The translations under genes and the position numbers were made by a program. Below are positions 7,117-16,522 of a stretch of 64,000 nucleotides of DNA, in pieces. The stretch is from Xanthobacteraceae bacterium. Its GTDB lineage: Bacteria; Pseudomonadota; Alphaproteobacteria; Rhizobiales; Xanthobacteraceae. The stretch lies in assembly GCA_019746355.1 (NCBI GenBank), contig JAIESC010000219.1, positions 1 through 64,000 of the forward strand. Direction: 5' to 3'. Each line of letters starts with the position of its first letter. Positions within the stretch are counted from its first letter, which is position 1. The notes beneath the pieces were generated by a model. The model was not told where the DNA came from. It did not search any database and saw only the letters and a program-made list of their open reading frames with translations.

Positions 7117-9825
7117 TCAAAGCACCTTGGCAAGCCTCGCGATCGCCGCCTTCAGCGGTTGGCCGGCGCGATCGTAGCCGTCCCAGGCCGTGCTGCGCTT
7201 GAGCAGCGCCGGAACGGTGCGCAACGTGAAGGCCGCCGGATCGAGGCCTTTCTTCACCTGCGGCCACGTCACCGGCATCGACACCGGGGCCTGCGCCCGC
7301 AGGCGTGTCGACAGCGGCGCGACGGCGGTCGCCATCCGGTCGTTGCGCAGGAAATCGAGGAAGATGCGGCCGTGCCGCTTGCCCTTTGCCATGTTGAGGA
7401 CGAAGCGACGCGGCTCGTCGCGCACGATCGCCTCGCAAACGTCGTGGGCGAATTTCTTCGCTTCCGCCCAGTCCGGGCTGTCCTTCGCAAGCGCCAGCGG
7501 CGTAACCACATGCAGGCCCTTGCCGCCGGTGGTCTTGCAGAATGCCGTGAGCCCCAGCAGTTCAAGCACCTCGCGCACCTTGTGCGCGGCCTCGATGACC
7601 GACGCAAAGTCGACGTCGGGCGCGGGATCGAGATCGAACACCAGGCGGCCGGGCACGGCCGGTTGGCCCGGCTGGCCGTTCCACGGGTGCAGCTCCATCC
7701 CCGCGATCTGCACGATGGCGATCAGCGCCTCGATATGGTCGATCTGGATGTAGGGATTGCGATCGTCGAACACCTTGACCAACGTGATCAGGTCGGACAG
7801 TCCCGCCATGCCGTGGCGCTGGAAGAACTGCATGTCGCCGAAGCCGTGCGGCGCGCGCACCACCGAGCAGGGCCTGCCTTCGAGATGCCTGATCATCCAC
7901 GGCCCGACGGCTTCGTAGTAGCGCGCGAGATCGAGCTTGGTGATCGGCTTGCCGCGTCCGTCATCCGGCCACAGCGGCTTGTCGGCATGACTGATGACGA
8001 CGCCCATCACCTCCGCGGTCTGCTCGGCCGTGCGCGACTTGGTGACGATGATGGAAGGCGCAGTGTTTGTCGGCTTCTCGGCCACCACTTCGCCGGCCGG
8101 CTTGTCGTCGCGAAGGCCCTTGAACGCCGCCTCGCGGATGTGACCGTCGCCGGTCCACCCGGCGAACTCGATTTCGGCCACAAGCTCCGGGCGCGTCCAG
8201 CGGATCGTATCCTTCGTCGGCGGCGGTCCTTCGCCCGAGAAGGGCGATTTGCCGGCCTCGACCTCGCGCAGGCGCGGCAGCAGCCGCGCGATGGTGTCGC
8301 GGCCGTAACCGGTGCCGACGCGGCCCGCATAGACCAGACGGCCGTCGCGATAGACGCCCGCCAGCAGCGAGCTGAATTGCGTCCGCCTCGAGGTCCAGCC
8401 GCCGACGATGACCTCCTGGCTCGGACGGCACTTCGCCTTCACCCAGGTCGCGGTGCGCCCGGACACATAAGGCGCGTCGAGCTTCTTGGAGATGATGCCT
8501 TCGAACTGCAGCTCGCTCGCCGATTGCAGCACGTCCGCGCCGCGGCCTTCGATGTGCTCGACGTAGCGGATCTGCGGGCCATGGTCGCTCTCGTCCAGGA
8601 GCTCCTGCAGGCGCGCCTTTCGCTCTTGCAGCGGCGCTGGCCGCAGGTCGCGTGCCCCCACGAACAGCAGATCGAAGGCGAAATAGACGAGCTTGTCCGT
8701 GCGATCCTCGGACAGCGCGGTCTGCAGCGCGGAAAATTTCGGCACGTCGTTCGCGTCGAGCGCGACGACCTCGCCGTCGATGATGCAGTCGGGCAGGCCC
8801 GCTGCCGCTTTCGCGGTGCCCTTGAACCGCTTCGTCCAGTCGAGGCCGGTGCGGGTGCGCAGCGCCGCGCGGCCGTTCCGCACCTGAAGCTGCGTGCGAT
8901 AGCCGTCGAGCTTGACCTCATGCACCCAGCCTTTGCTCGACGGCGGCTGCGCGACGTTTTCGCAAAGCTGCGGGGCAATGAAATCCGGGATCGCTGGTCC
9001 TGGCCTGGTCGCGGCCGCGGCTTTGCCGCGAGTTGCGTTCTTTCGCGCCGATCGATCGCCGAGCACGATCCATACCGGCGCGTGGTCGCTGGCCCCATCG
9101 TGCCCACGAACGTCGCGATCGACGCCGGCCGACTTGAGGCGCGGGGCGAGATCGGGGCTCAACAGCAGATGGTCGATGCGCAGCCCCGCGTCGCGCTCCC
9201 AGCGCTGGCGCATGTAGTTCCAATACGTGTAGATGCGCTCGCCGGGATGAAGCGATCGCAGCGCATCGGTCCAGCCCTGCTTGATCAGCCGCGCATATTC
9301 CGCGCGGCTCGCCGGCTGCACCAGCGCGTCGTCGTCCCATGACTTGGTCGGATAGATGTCGATCTCGGTCGGGGCGACGTTGTAGTCGCCGGCGAGAACG
9401 ACGGGAGCTTTCGAGCGCAGCAGTGCGCGCGCATGGGCTTGCAGGCGCTTGAGCCACGCAAGCTTGTAGTCGAACTTCGGTCCCGGCTGCGGATTGCCGT
9501 TTGGCAGGTAAATGTTGGCGACCAGAATGCCGTTCACCGCCGCTTCAAGGTAGCGCGCTTCCGCATCGGCCTTGTCGCCCGGGAGCGCGGTTCGCGTCAC
9601 GACCGGTTCGGCATGACGCGAGAGGATGGCGACGCCGTTCCAGGTTCGCTGGCCGAGCCAGGCGGCGCGGTAGCCTGCGCCGGCAATCGCGCGCTCCGGA
9701 AATTCGCCGTCGGTGCATTTCAGTTCCTGCAGGCAGGCGACATCGGGCCGCGCGGTCTGCAGCCAGTCGAGGAGATTGGGCAGCCGGCGGTTGATGTTGT
9801 TGATGTTGAAGGTGGCGATCTTCAC
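7117..9825 (-). CDS. ligD: Fusion of exonuclease III with DNA ligase D (ligase and polymerase domains)
   Basis: Bacterial non-homologous end-joining enzyme with unusual order. Residues 1-256 form a complete exonuclease III/AP-endonuclease domain: N7, E34, D147/N149, and the closing SDH (D247, H248), plus RIDHLLLS at 216-223. A basic Ala-rich linker (about 257-280) leads to an ATP-dependent ligase domain with adenylation lysine K305 in KLDG, EGIISKK at 442-448 and WVKAK at 461-465. The last 300 residues are the primase-polymerase domain with D731, D733 and D824. The usual LigD 3'-phosphoesterase domain is absent. One uninterrupted frame covers all three domains. GTG at 9825 gives a canonical exoIII start (V/M-KIATFN). 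It is divergent from ku. Confidence 0.93.
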   Translation of the reverse strand: MKIATFNINNINRRLPNLLDWLQTARPDVACLQELKCTDGEFPERAIAGAGYRAAWLGQRTWNGVAILSRHAEPVVTRTALPGDKADAEARYLEAAVNGILVANIYLPNGNPQPGPKFDYKLAWLKRLQAHARALLRSKAPVVLAGDYNVAPTEIDIYPTKSWDDDALVQPASRAEYARLIKQGWTDALRSLHPGERIYTYWNYMRQRWERDAGLRIDHLLLSPDLAPRLKSAGVDRDVRGHDGASDHAPVWIVLGDRSARKNATRGKAAAATRPGPAIPDFIAPQLCENVAQPPSSKGWVHEVKLDGYRTQLQVRNGRAALRTRTGLDWTKRFKGTAKAAAGLPDCIIDGEVVALDANDVPKFSALQTALSEDRTDKLVYFAFDLLFVGARDLRPAPLQERKARLQELLDESDHGPQIRYVEHIEGRGADVLQSASELQFEGIISKKLDAPYVSGRTATWVKAKCRPSQEVIVGGWTSRRTQFSSLLAGVYRDGRLVYAGRVGTGYGRDTIARLLPRLREVEAGKSPFSGEGPPPTKDTIRWTRPELVAEIEFAGWTGDGHIREAAFKGLRDDKPAGEVVAEKPTNTAPSIIVTKSRTAEQTAEVMGVVISHADKPLWPDDGRGKPITKLDLARYYEAVGPWMIRHLEGRPCSVVRAPHGFGDMQFFQRHGMAGLSDLITLVKVFDDRNPYIQIDHIEALIAIVQIAGMELHPWNGQPGQPAVPGRLVFDLDPAPDVDFASVIEAAHKVREVLELLGLTAFCKTTGGKGLHVVTPLALAKDSPDWAEAKKFAHDVCEAIVRDEPRRFVLNMAKGKRHGRIFLDFLRNDRMATAVAPLSTRLRAQAPVSMPVTWPQVKKGLDPAAFTLRTVPALLKRSTAWDGYDRAGQPLKAAIARLAKVL

Positions 9826-9977
9826 TTGGAACTTGCCCAGCACAAAACGGGAACCGGGGCCGCATACGCTAAGGTTAGCAGGCTCCGTCAACCAAGACCG
9901 CAGGGGTTGGGCTCGTCAACCCGAGCGGGTCGATTATATTCCGGCCGAGTATCCAGGGTGTTGAGTAGGAGTAGCCG

Positions 9978-10937
9978 ATGGCCCCGCGTCCGAACTGGAA
10001 GGGCTACCTGAAGCTGTCACTGGTGTCGTGCTCGATCGCGCTTTATCCCGCGACCTCCGACCGCGAGCGGGTTTCGTTCAATCAGCTCAACAAGAACACC
10101 GGCAACCGCATCCGCTACAAGAAGGTGGACGCCGAGACCGGCGACGAGGTTCCGAGCGAAGACATCATCAAGGGCTATCAGGTCGACAAGAACGTCTATG
10201 TCACCGTCGACGACGAAGAGATCGAGGCGCTTCAGGTGGAAGCGAGCCACACCATCGAGATCGACAGCTTCGTCCCCATGGCGGAGATCGACGAGCGCTA
10301 TTTCGACGCGCCTTATTACGTCGTGCCGAACGACAAGGTCGGGCAGGATGCGTTCGCGGTCATCCGCGAGGCGATGCGCGGCAAGAAGATGGTCGGCGTC
10401 GGCCGCGTGGTGATCTCGAAGCGCGAGCGTCCGATCATCCTCGAGCCGATGGGCAAGGGGCTGCGCGGTATGACGCTGCGCTACCCCTACGAGGTGCGCG
10501 ACGAGAAGGAGTATTTCAGCGACATTCCCGATGTGAAGGTCGCGTCCGACATGCAGAAGCTCGCCGAGCATATCGTCGAGACCAAGGAAGGCAGCTTCGA
10601 TCCGACGTCGTTCGTCGATCACTACGAAGAGGCGGTCGTTGACTTGCTCAAGAGCAAGCAGGCGGGCCGGGCGGTGTCGCGGACGCGTGCGGCCGAGCCG
10701 CAGACCAACGTCATCAATCTGATGGACGCGTTGAAGCGCAGCATCTCGTCGGAGAAAGAGACCGCCAAGACGCAGAAGACCAAGGTCAAGAAGGCCGACG
10801 ATCTGCGCAAGCAGCCGCAGTTCACCTTCCCGATCGAGGGCGGCAAGGCCAAGCAGGGCAAGGCCGCGGCGAAGCCCGCGGCCAAGCCGGCCGCCAAGCC
10901 GGTTGCCGGCGCGAAGCCGAAGCGGAAGTCGGCTTAG
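9978..10937 (+). CDS. ku: Ku protein, non-homologous end joining
   Basis: 319-residue bacterial Ku homodimer subunit that encircles double-strand ends and recruits LigD. The Ku core runs from about residue 5 to 250, opening with RPNWKGYLKLSLVSC. The C-terminal 65 residues are a Lys/Ala/Pro-rich tail with repeated AAKPAAKP, the type of basic extension that binds DNA in bacterial Ku proteins. AGGAG lies just upstream of the ATG. The gene is divergent from the exoIII-ligD fusion, with about 150 bases between starts, forming a complete two-gene repair locus. A large palindromic repeat follows. Confidence 0.96.
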   Translation: MAPRPNWKGYLKLSLVSCSIALYPATSDRERVSFNQLNKNTGNRIRYKKVDAETGDEVPSEDIIKGYQVDKNVYVTVDDEEIEALQVEASHTIEIDSFVPMAEIDERYFDAPYYVVPNDKVGQDAFAVIREAMRGKKMVGVGRVVISKRERPIILEPMGKGLRGMTLRYPYEVRDEKEYFSDIPDVKVASDMQKLAEHIVETKEGSFDPTSFVDHYEEAVVDLLKSKQAGRAVSRTRAAEPQTNVINLMDALKRSISSEKETAKTQKTKVKKADDLRKQPQFTFPIEGGKAKQGKAAAKPAAKPAAKPVAGAKPKRKSA

Positions 10938-10964
10938 GGCAGCAGGCACGGCGCACATGTTTGT

Positions 10965-11113
10965 GCCCTCTCCCAGAGGGAGAGGGCTGCGCCGAAAGGC
11001 CAAGGCCAGCACACTCGATTGGGTGAGGGGTTACGGTCTATCGATAGACCGTAACCCCTCACCCTATCTTTTGCGCTGCACGTCTGTGTGGCCCTCTCCC
11101 TCTGGGAGAGGGC
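10965..11113 (+). repeat. Composite palindromic repeat with a 44-bp perfect central palindrome
   Basis: Two 23-bp palindromes (10965-10987 and 11091-11113), which are reverse complements of each other, flank a perfect loop-less 44-bp palindrome at 11021-11064. It lies between the convergent ku and DUF1499 genes and could end transcription from both sides. Layout resembles dispersed intergenic repeats of Bradyrhizobium relatives. Confidence 0.85.
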
Positions 11114-11143
11114 GCATCAACTGCGAGCGCAAATAGACAGCAA

Positions 11144-11980
11144 TTACCGCCGCTGCGCGGTGCCGGGCCTCGCAGGCTGCGGCTGGCGCTGCTGCGGCCG
11201 TTCGCGCTTGTCCTCGGCGCTGGCGCGATCGTCGATCTCTTCCAGCAGGTTTCTGATGCGCGAGGCGTTGGAGCCGAAGTCGTGCCGGCCGAAGCGCGAG
11301 GCCGAGCGCGCGTCGACCCGCGTGCCTTCATCCTCGGGCCGGAAGCGCAGCGCGACGTCCTCGCGGAAGCCCATGATCGGCGTGCGCGCCACGGCCTCGA
11401 TCACGCCGTCTCGCCGGCCGGGCTGCGGCGGGCGGTCGACCACGATGCGCCATTTCCGCTTGGTGATGATGTGCATCGCCGCGTCGTAGGCCGTCTTCGG
11501 CGGCGCGCTGACGCTCAAGGGCTCGATGTCCGGATAGGCCTTGCGCTGCAGCTCGGCCGCATAGAGCCCGGCATATTCCACGGTGCCGCGCGGGCGCAGC
11601 CGCGCCAGCACGTCGAAGCGCGGCGGATCGAGCGGATCGGTGGTGATGTCGTTGATCATCGGCAGGCGATAGGCGCGATAGCCGAGATAGCCGGGATAGG
11701 CGAGCAGGGCCAAGCCGATGCCGATCGCCGCGAATGCATAGCCGACGCCGTCGATGCCGTCCTTCCACACCACGACGAACGCGCCGAAGGCCAGCACGAT
11801 GCCGAGCACCGCAAACAGCAGCGCCGCGCCGAAGGTCGCAAGCGCAGGCTCAAGCTCGAGAATGCCCGAGCGCACGATGATGATCGACAGGATCGTCGCC
11901 GTCAGCGAGAAGAACGCGCAACGGCGGGCCCAGATCGCCAGCCGTGACGTCGGCTCGTCGGTGTAGCGTCGGCGCGGCAT
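11144..11980 (-). CDS. DUF1499 domain-containing membrane protein
   Basis: 278 residues. Three hydrophobic segments occupy about residues 20-105; the C-terminal half is soluble and matches the DUF1499 pattern (FDVLARLRPRGTVEY, TAYDAAMHIITKRKWRIV, REDVALRFRPEDEGTRVDARSASRFGRHDFGSNASRI). The function of DUF1499 is not established. The tail is rich in Arg, Gln and Pro. It is the third gene of an apparent operon with DUF898 and an M48 peptidase, with only 5 bases from the peptidase stop. ATG at 11980 is preferred over 12016 because the longer form would overlap the upstream gene. Confidence 0.87.
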   Translation of the reverse strand: MPRRRYTDEPTSRLAIWARRCAFFSLTATILSIIIVRSGILELEPALATFGAALLFAVLGIVLAFGAFVVVWKDGIDGVGYAFAAIGIGLALLAYPGYLGYRAYRLPMINDITTDPLDPPRFDVLARLRPRGTVEYAGLYAAELQRKAYPDIEPLSVSAPPKTAYDAAMHIITKRKWRIVVDRPPQPGRRDGVIEAVARTPIMGFREDVALRFRPEDEGTRVDARSASRFGRHDFGSNASRIRNLLEEIDDRASAEDKRERPQQRQPQPARPGTAQRR

Positions 11981-11985
11981 GCGAC

Positions 11986-13107
11986 CTATCCGCAAATCCG
12001 TTTCAGCGCGGCCCATTCCGCCGCGCTCAGGAGCGGCGTGATTTTGGCAGGTGATGCATCCGCCGCGGCATTGATCGCCATGATCCGATCCCTGGTCTGC
12101 GGATGGTCGAGCAGGATTTTCGATCCGGGCTCGACCTGGCCGGCGATGCGGTCGAGGATCGTGCCGAGCGCCTTGGGGTTGCCGCCGATGCCCGACATCA
12201 GGCTGACGCCGTAAAGGTCGGCCGCCGTTTCCACGTCGCGCGCATAGGCCGACTGCACCACCGTCCTTGCCGCAATCACCACCAAGCTGCCTCCGGTGAA
12301 ATCGCCTAACAGCATGCCGAACAGAAACGACAGGCCCGCGGCCTGCAACAGCGAGCGGGTGCCGTCGCGGCGGGCCACGTGACCGATCTCGTGCGCGATG
12401 ACGCCGGCCATTTCATCGGGGGTGCGCGATTGCCGGATCAGCCCCTCGAAGACGTAAATGTGTCCGCCGGGCAATGCAATGGCGTTGGCGTCGGACTTGC
12501 GGATCACCGCAGTTTTCAGCGAAATCGGCAGGCCGGCCGCGGCCTCCATCCGGCCGATCAGCGTGTCGAGCGCGGCGCGGCCGGGCTTTTCGGCGTCCGC
12601 CAGACCGCATTCGAAGGCCTGGCCGGATTTGCCGTCGTCGAGCATGGCCCGCACCTGCTTGTCCATCACCACCCCGAAGCGCTCCTCGAGCGGCAGCGGA
12701 ATGAGCGGCGCGATCTGGTTGGACAGGACCGGCAGGCCGTAGACCGCGACCAGCACCAGCGACGCGGCGGCCGCCACGGTCCAGACGACGACGCGCTTCC
12801 GCAAGCGCCGTTCGGCCCCGCCGGTGCGGTCGAGGCTGTCGGCATAGTCGTCGATGAGCGCGATCAGCTCCGGGTCGCGGATTTCCAGCCGCGCCAGCTC
12901 CGGCCCGCCGGACCGGCGCAGCCGCATCATGCTGTCGGGCGCGGTCTGCTGGCGCAGGTCGCCATAGGGCCAGGTCGAGAGCAGCGCGCCGTCCGGCCTG
13001 AGGATCCGCAAGGCGTCCGGCGCGGCTTCGACGACGACCTCGTGGCGCTCGCTCGACATGCCGTCGAAATACTGGGCTTTGCCGGTTCTGGTTTGGCCGC
13101 TCGCCAT
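11986..13107 (-). CDS. M48 family zinc metallopeptidase, membrane anchored
   Basis: 373 residues. Residues 1-100 are a soluble N-terminal region; one membrane segment lies at about 106-125; the peptidase domain follows with the zinc-binding HEIGH at 239-243 and a downstream metal-ligand region YARDVETAADLYGV near residue 290. This is the Oma1/BepA/HtpX-like clan of proteases used in envelope quality control. The active site would face the periplasm if the N-terminus is inside. GAGGATCGAG precedes the ATG. It begins 8 bases after the DUF898 gene stop. The co-occurrence suggests the three proteins act together, but the substrate is unknown. Confidence 0.92.
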   Translation of the reverse strand: MASGQTRTGKAQYFDGMSSERHEVVVEAAPDALRILRPDGALLSTWPYGDLRQQTAPDSMMRLRRSGGPELARLEIRDPELIALIDDYADSLDRTGGAERRLRKRVVVWTVAAAASLVLVAVYGLPVLSNQIAPLIPLPLEERFGVVMDKQVRAMLDDGKSGQAFECGLADAEKPGRAALDTLIGRMEAAAGLPISLKTAVIRKSDANAIALPGGHIYVFEGLIRQSRTPDEMAGVIAHEIGHVARRDGTRSLLQAAGLSFLFGMLLGDFTGGSLVVIAARTVVQSAYARDVETAADLYGVSLMSGIGGNPKALGTILDRIAGQVEPGSKILLDHPQTRDRIMAINAAADASPAKITPLLSAAEWAALKRICG

Positions 13108-13115
13108 CTCGATCC

Positions 13116-14411
13116 TCAGATACCTCCCATGTTGAGCGCGTCGGCGAGGCCTTCGCCGACCGCCGAGCTCAGCGCGCCTTCCGCCTTCACCCGCTCGAGC
13201 ACGTCCGCGCCATCGAGCGCGATCGATTCCATGCCGGCGCGCCAGAGCGTGAGTTTCACGGTGACGTGATAGATCGCCGAGAAACCGAGCATTGTGATGA
13301 CGTAAATGCCGACCGCCATGGCCGCGTTGATCGCCTCGGCCGCAACGCTGCTGCTGATGCTCGCCTCGACCAGGAACGACAGCGCCGTGGCGAGGCCCGC
13401 GGCCACCGCCACGGCGGCGACGAACAGGAGCCCGTAGCCGAGAAACCTGAGATAACCTCCGTAGATCGGCGCAGTGCGGAGCTGCGAACGGATCGTCAGC
13501 CCGCCGAGCCTCAACCCTCCGATCCACCAGCGCAGCACCATGGCCTGGAACACCGGAAACAGCACCGCGGCCGCAACCACGCTGAACACGAGCGCGGTGA
13601 CGCACAGGGCGACCGCGGTGTAGAGGTTGGTCACGCCCTCGATCGCGTTGAGGAACTCGCCGCTGCTGTTCGCGACGGAGCCCGCCGCGATGATCGCGAA
13701 CCACTCCACCTCGAAGGTGGTGTAGGCGGCGGCGAGGACAAGCGGGCCGATCACCAGCAGCCACATCGGCAGCCCGCGCAGCAGCAGCTTGAAGCCTGAG
13801 CCCTCGAACCGGCCCTTGAGATCGCCAAAGTAGGTATGGCGCAGCTTGAAGCGCTCCAGCCGCGACAGCAGGAACGGATAGGCAAGCCCGAGCGTCAGCA
13901 CGACCAGGCTCCACCAGAATACGGCGCACACCGCATAGCGCAGCGCCGAGCCGTCCTGATGGCAGCGCACGCCGCGATAGACGGTGCGGGTGAGGCGGTA
14001 GCGGCGGGCGCGGTAGAGCGCGAACTGGCCGAGGAAGAACAGGAGCGGCAGCGCGAGGATGCTGACCAGCGCGCCGAGGTCGCCCGCGCCAAGCGCGGCA
14101 ATCGCAATCATCAGGTTGAGCGGCACCAGGATCGCAATCGCGATCAGGAAGCCGACCAGAAGCTCGGTCGCGGTGCCGGTGTATTCCAGCGGCTCGCCCG
14201 CGACCTCGCTGTTGGCCCAGAGGAACCGCCGCACGTCGGTTGCGAGCCAGAAGCGGTAGATGCCGAGCGTCACCGCGAGCAATAGCGCGCCGCGCAGTTG
14301 CAGCCGCCAGTAGGCGCGCGTGTCGCCGGTGAAGCGGACGGACGGCGCGGACACGGGAGCGGGTGCCGGAGTGTCGGGCGTCGAGGCGACGATCGCTTCG
14401 GCGGTGGTCAT
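13116..14411 (-). CDS. DUF898 (YjgN-like) polytopic membrane protein
   Basis: 431 residues with about eight to nine hydrophobic segments. Conserved blocks include FTGDTRAYWRLQLRGALLLAVTLGIYRFW near the N-terminus, and similar paired blocks further on, the repeat pattern of DUF898. No function is established for the family. It is the first gene of the operon DUF898 / M48 peptidase / DUF1499, whose genes are 8 and 5 bases apart. A repeat-rich intergenic region lies upstream. Confidence 0.9.
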   Translation of the reverse strand: MTTAEAIVASTPDTPAPAPVSAPSVRFTGDTRAYWRLQLRGALLLAVTLGIYRFWLATDVRRFLWANSEVAGEPLEYTGTATELLVGFLIAIAILVPLNLMIAIAALGAGDLGALVSILALPLLFFLGQFALYRARRYRLTRTVYRGVRCHQDGSALRYAVCAVFWWSLVVLTLGLAYPFLLSRLERFKLRHTYFGDLKGRFEGSGFKLLLRGLPMWLLVIGPLVLAAAYTTFEVEWFAIIAAGSVANSSGEFLNAIEGVTNLYTAVALCVTALVFSVVAAAVLFPVFQAMVLRWWIGGLRLGGLTIRSQLRTAPIYGGYLRFLGYGLLFVAAVAVAAGLATALSFLVEASISSSVAAEAINAAMAVGIYVITMLGFSAIYHVTVKLTLWRAGMESIALDGADVLERVKAEGALSSAVGEGLADALNMGGI

Positions 14412-14515
14412 GCAAGGTCCTGCGGGTGGGCGTAACGAGCGCTGTCTTAGCAGCTTCGCGGAGAAGTCTCGACCGTCGTTGAGCGGCTCTCCCTACGGTC
14501 ATTCCGGGGGCGCCG

Positions 14516-14640
14516 CATAAGCGCGTTTACGTGCGTCTTCGACGCGCTATAGCGCGAGCCAGGAATCCAGAGCGATACACCAGATGCTGCGCTGGATTCC
14601 GGGCCCGGCGCTTCGCGCCGTCCCGAAATGACCGTGGTGC
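14516..14640 (+). repeat. Dispersed palindromic intergenic repeats
   Basis: 14516-14550 is a 35-base unit that recurs in inverted orientation at 42405-42439 with one mismatch. It is followed by an inverted pair GGAATCCAG (14562-14570) and CTGGATTCC (14592-14600), and a GGCG-CTTCG-CGCC type hairpin. It fills the gap between DUF898 and the acyl-CoA ligase genes. Confidence 0.75.
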
Positions 14641-14663
14641 TTCACCCGAAATTGTGGCCGGAT

Positions 14664-16295
14664 TTATGCCGCGGCCGTCGGCAGCCGGTAGTCCTTGAAC
14701 TGCTCGCGCAGCGCGGTCTTCTGGATTTTCCCGGTCGCCGTGTGCGGAATCTCGTCCACGAACGCCACGTCGTCCGGTATCCACCACTTGGCGATCTTGC
14801 CCTGCATGAAGCTCAAGATGTCGTCCTTGCTGGCCTTCTGGTCTTTCTTCAGAACGATCACCAGGAGCGGCCGCTCGTCCCATTTCGGGTGCCGTATGCC
14901 GATCACCGCCGCTTCCGCCACCTTGGGATGGCCGACCGCGAGGTTTTCGAGATCGATCGAGGAGATCCATTCGCCGCCGGACTTGATGACGTCCTTCGAC
15001 CGGTCGGTGATCTGCATGTAGCCGTAGCGGTCCATGGTGGCGACGTCGCCGGTGTCGAAGAAGCCTTCTTCGTCGAGAATGTTGGTGTCTTCCTTGAAGT
15101 AACGCCGCGCCACCGAAGGCCCGCGCACCTTGAGCCGGCCGAAGGTCTTGCCGTCCCAGGGGAGCGGCGTGCCGTTGTCGTCGGTGATCTTCATCTCGAC
15201 GCCGAACGGCGGATGGCCCTGCTTCATCTGGATGTCGAGCCTGGCGTCGCCTTCGAGCTCCGCGTATTCCGGCTTCAAGGTGCAGAGCGAGCCGAGCGGA
15301 CTCATCTCGGTCATGCCCCAGGCGTGGATGACCTCGACGCCGTATTTCTCCTGGAAACTTTGCGTCATCGCCCGCGGGCAGGCCGAACCGCCGATCACGA
15401 CGCGTTTCAGGTGCGGCAGCGTGCCGCCGGTCTTTTCCAACTCCTGCAGCAGCATCAGCCAAACCGTCGGCACCGCCGCCGTGAACGTGACCTTGTAGCG
15501 GTCCAGCAGCTCGTGGACCGAGGGGCCGTCGAGCCTCGCCCCGGGCATCACCATGCTTGCGCCCACCATCGGGCAGGTCAGCGCCAGACCCCAGCAGTTG
15601 GCGTGGAACATCGGCACCACGGGCATGATGGTGTCGCGCGAGGCGCAGCCCATGGCGTCGGGCATGGCCGCCATCATCGAGTGCAGCACGTTGGAGCGGT
15701 GCGAATAGAGCACGCCCTTGGGATGGCCGGTGGTGCCCGAGGTGTAGCACATGCCGGCGGCGGTGCTTTCGTCGAAGCTCTTCCAGGCGAAATCGCCGTC
15801 CACTTCGCCGATCCAGTCCTCGTAGGCGATGGCGTTCTTCAGCGACGTCGCCGGCATATGCGCCGCGTCGGTCAGCACCACGAACCGCTCGATCGATTTG
15901 AGCCCATGCGCGTGCTTCTCCAGCACCGGCAGGAACGTCAGGTCGACGAACATCAGCCGGTCTTCGGCGTGATTGACGATCCAGCAGATCTGGTCGGGAA
16001 ACAGCCGTGGGTTGACCGTGTGGTAGACCGCGCCGATGCCAAGGATGCCGTACCAGACCTCCAGGTGCCGCCAGGTGTTCCAGGCCATGGTGGCGATCCG
16101 GTCGCCGAGCCTGATGCCGTCGCGCTCCAGCCGCTGCGCCACCTTCAGCGCCCGGCGGCGGACTTCGGCATAATTGGTGGTGTGGATCGGCCCCTCGACC
16201 GAGCGTGTGACGACGGGACGTTCCGCGTGCTGGATCGCGGCGTGGTCGATGATGCGATGGCATAGAAGCGGCCAATCCTGCATCAGGCCTTGCAT
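14664..16295 (-). CDS. Medium/long-chain fatty-acid--CoA ligase (AlkK-like)
   Basis: 543-residue ANL-superfamily adenylate-forming enzyme that activates a carboxylic acid with ATP and CoA. The P-loop-like motif [11 protein letters not shown] is at about 184-194; the aromatic/Thr motif GWGMTE-like [12 protein letters not shown] and the hinge [34 protein letters not shown] follow; the catalytic lysine lies in [10 protein letters not shown] near the C-terminus. Length and motifs match the AlkK-like medium-chain acyl-CoA ligases; the exact acid is not predictable. It is transcribed alone, away from the Bug-type protein at 16523. Confidence 0.92.
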   Translation of the reverse strand: MQGLMQDWPLLCHRIIDHAAIQHAERPVVTRSVEGPIHTTNYAEVRRRALKVAQRLERDGIRLGDRIATMAWNTWRHLEVWYGILGIGAVYHTVNPRLFPDQICWIVNHAEDRLMFVDLTFLPVLEKHAHGLKSIERFVVLTDAAHMPATSLKNAIAYEDWIGEVDGDFAWKSFDESTAAGMCYTSGTTGHPKGVLYSHRSNVLHSMMAAMPDAMGCASRDTIMPVVPMFHANCWGLALTCPMVGASMVMPGARLDGPSVHELLDRYKVTFTAAVPTVWLMLLQELEKTGGTLPHLKRVVIGGSACPRAMTQSFQEKYGVEVIHAWGMTEMSPLGSLCTLKPEYAELEGDARLDIQMKQGHPPFGVEMKITDDNGTPLPWDGKTFGRLKVRGPSVARRYFKEDTNILDEEGFFDTGDVATMDRYGYMQITDRSKDVIKSGGEWISSIDLENLAVGHPKVAEAAVIGIRHPKWDERPLLVIVLKKDQKASKDDILSFMQGKIAKWWIPDDVAFVDEIPHTATGKIQKTALREQFKDYRLPTAAA

Positions 16296-16522
16296 GGAAG
16301 ATCCTCCGGGTCCTTGCGTTTCTTGTCTACTCGGCCGCGCGGCCGCTTGGGTGCGAGCGTATCAGCCGAACGGGGGAGGCCGGAAGCTGATCGTGGTGCG
16401 GCGCAAGGTGACGCCCAACCAAGCGACACCAGGCCGCTCACATCCCGCGCCGATCTTTGCTAGCCTTACCCGGGAAGCCGGCCGCGAGCAGCCGGCGCGG
16501 GGAACCTTTGAGGAAACGCGGG

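Noticed and set aside
7072..9342. 756-residue open frame opposite the exoIII-ligD fusion
   Set aside because: It lies wholly across the ligD gene and shows no recognisable domain.
13108..14502. N-terminal extension of the M48 peptidase frame
   Set aside because: The in-frame stretch continues through the DUF898 gene in another frame; the peptidase itself starts at 13107 next to a good ribosome site.
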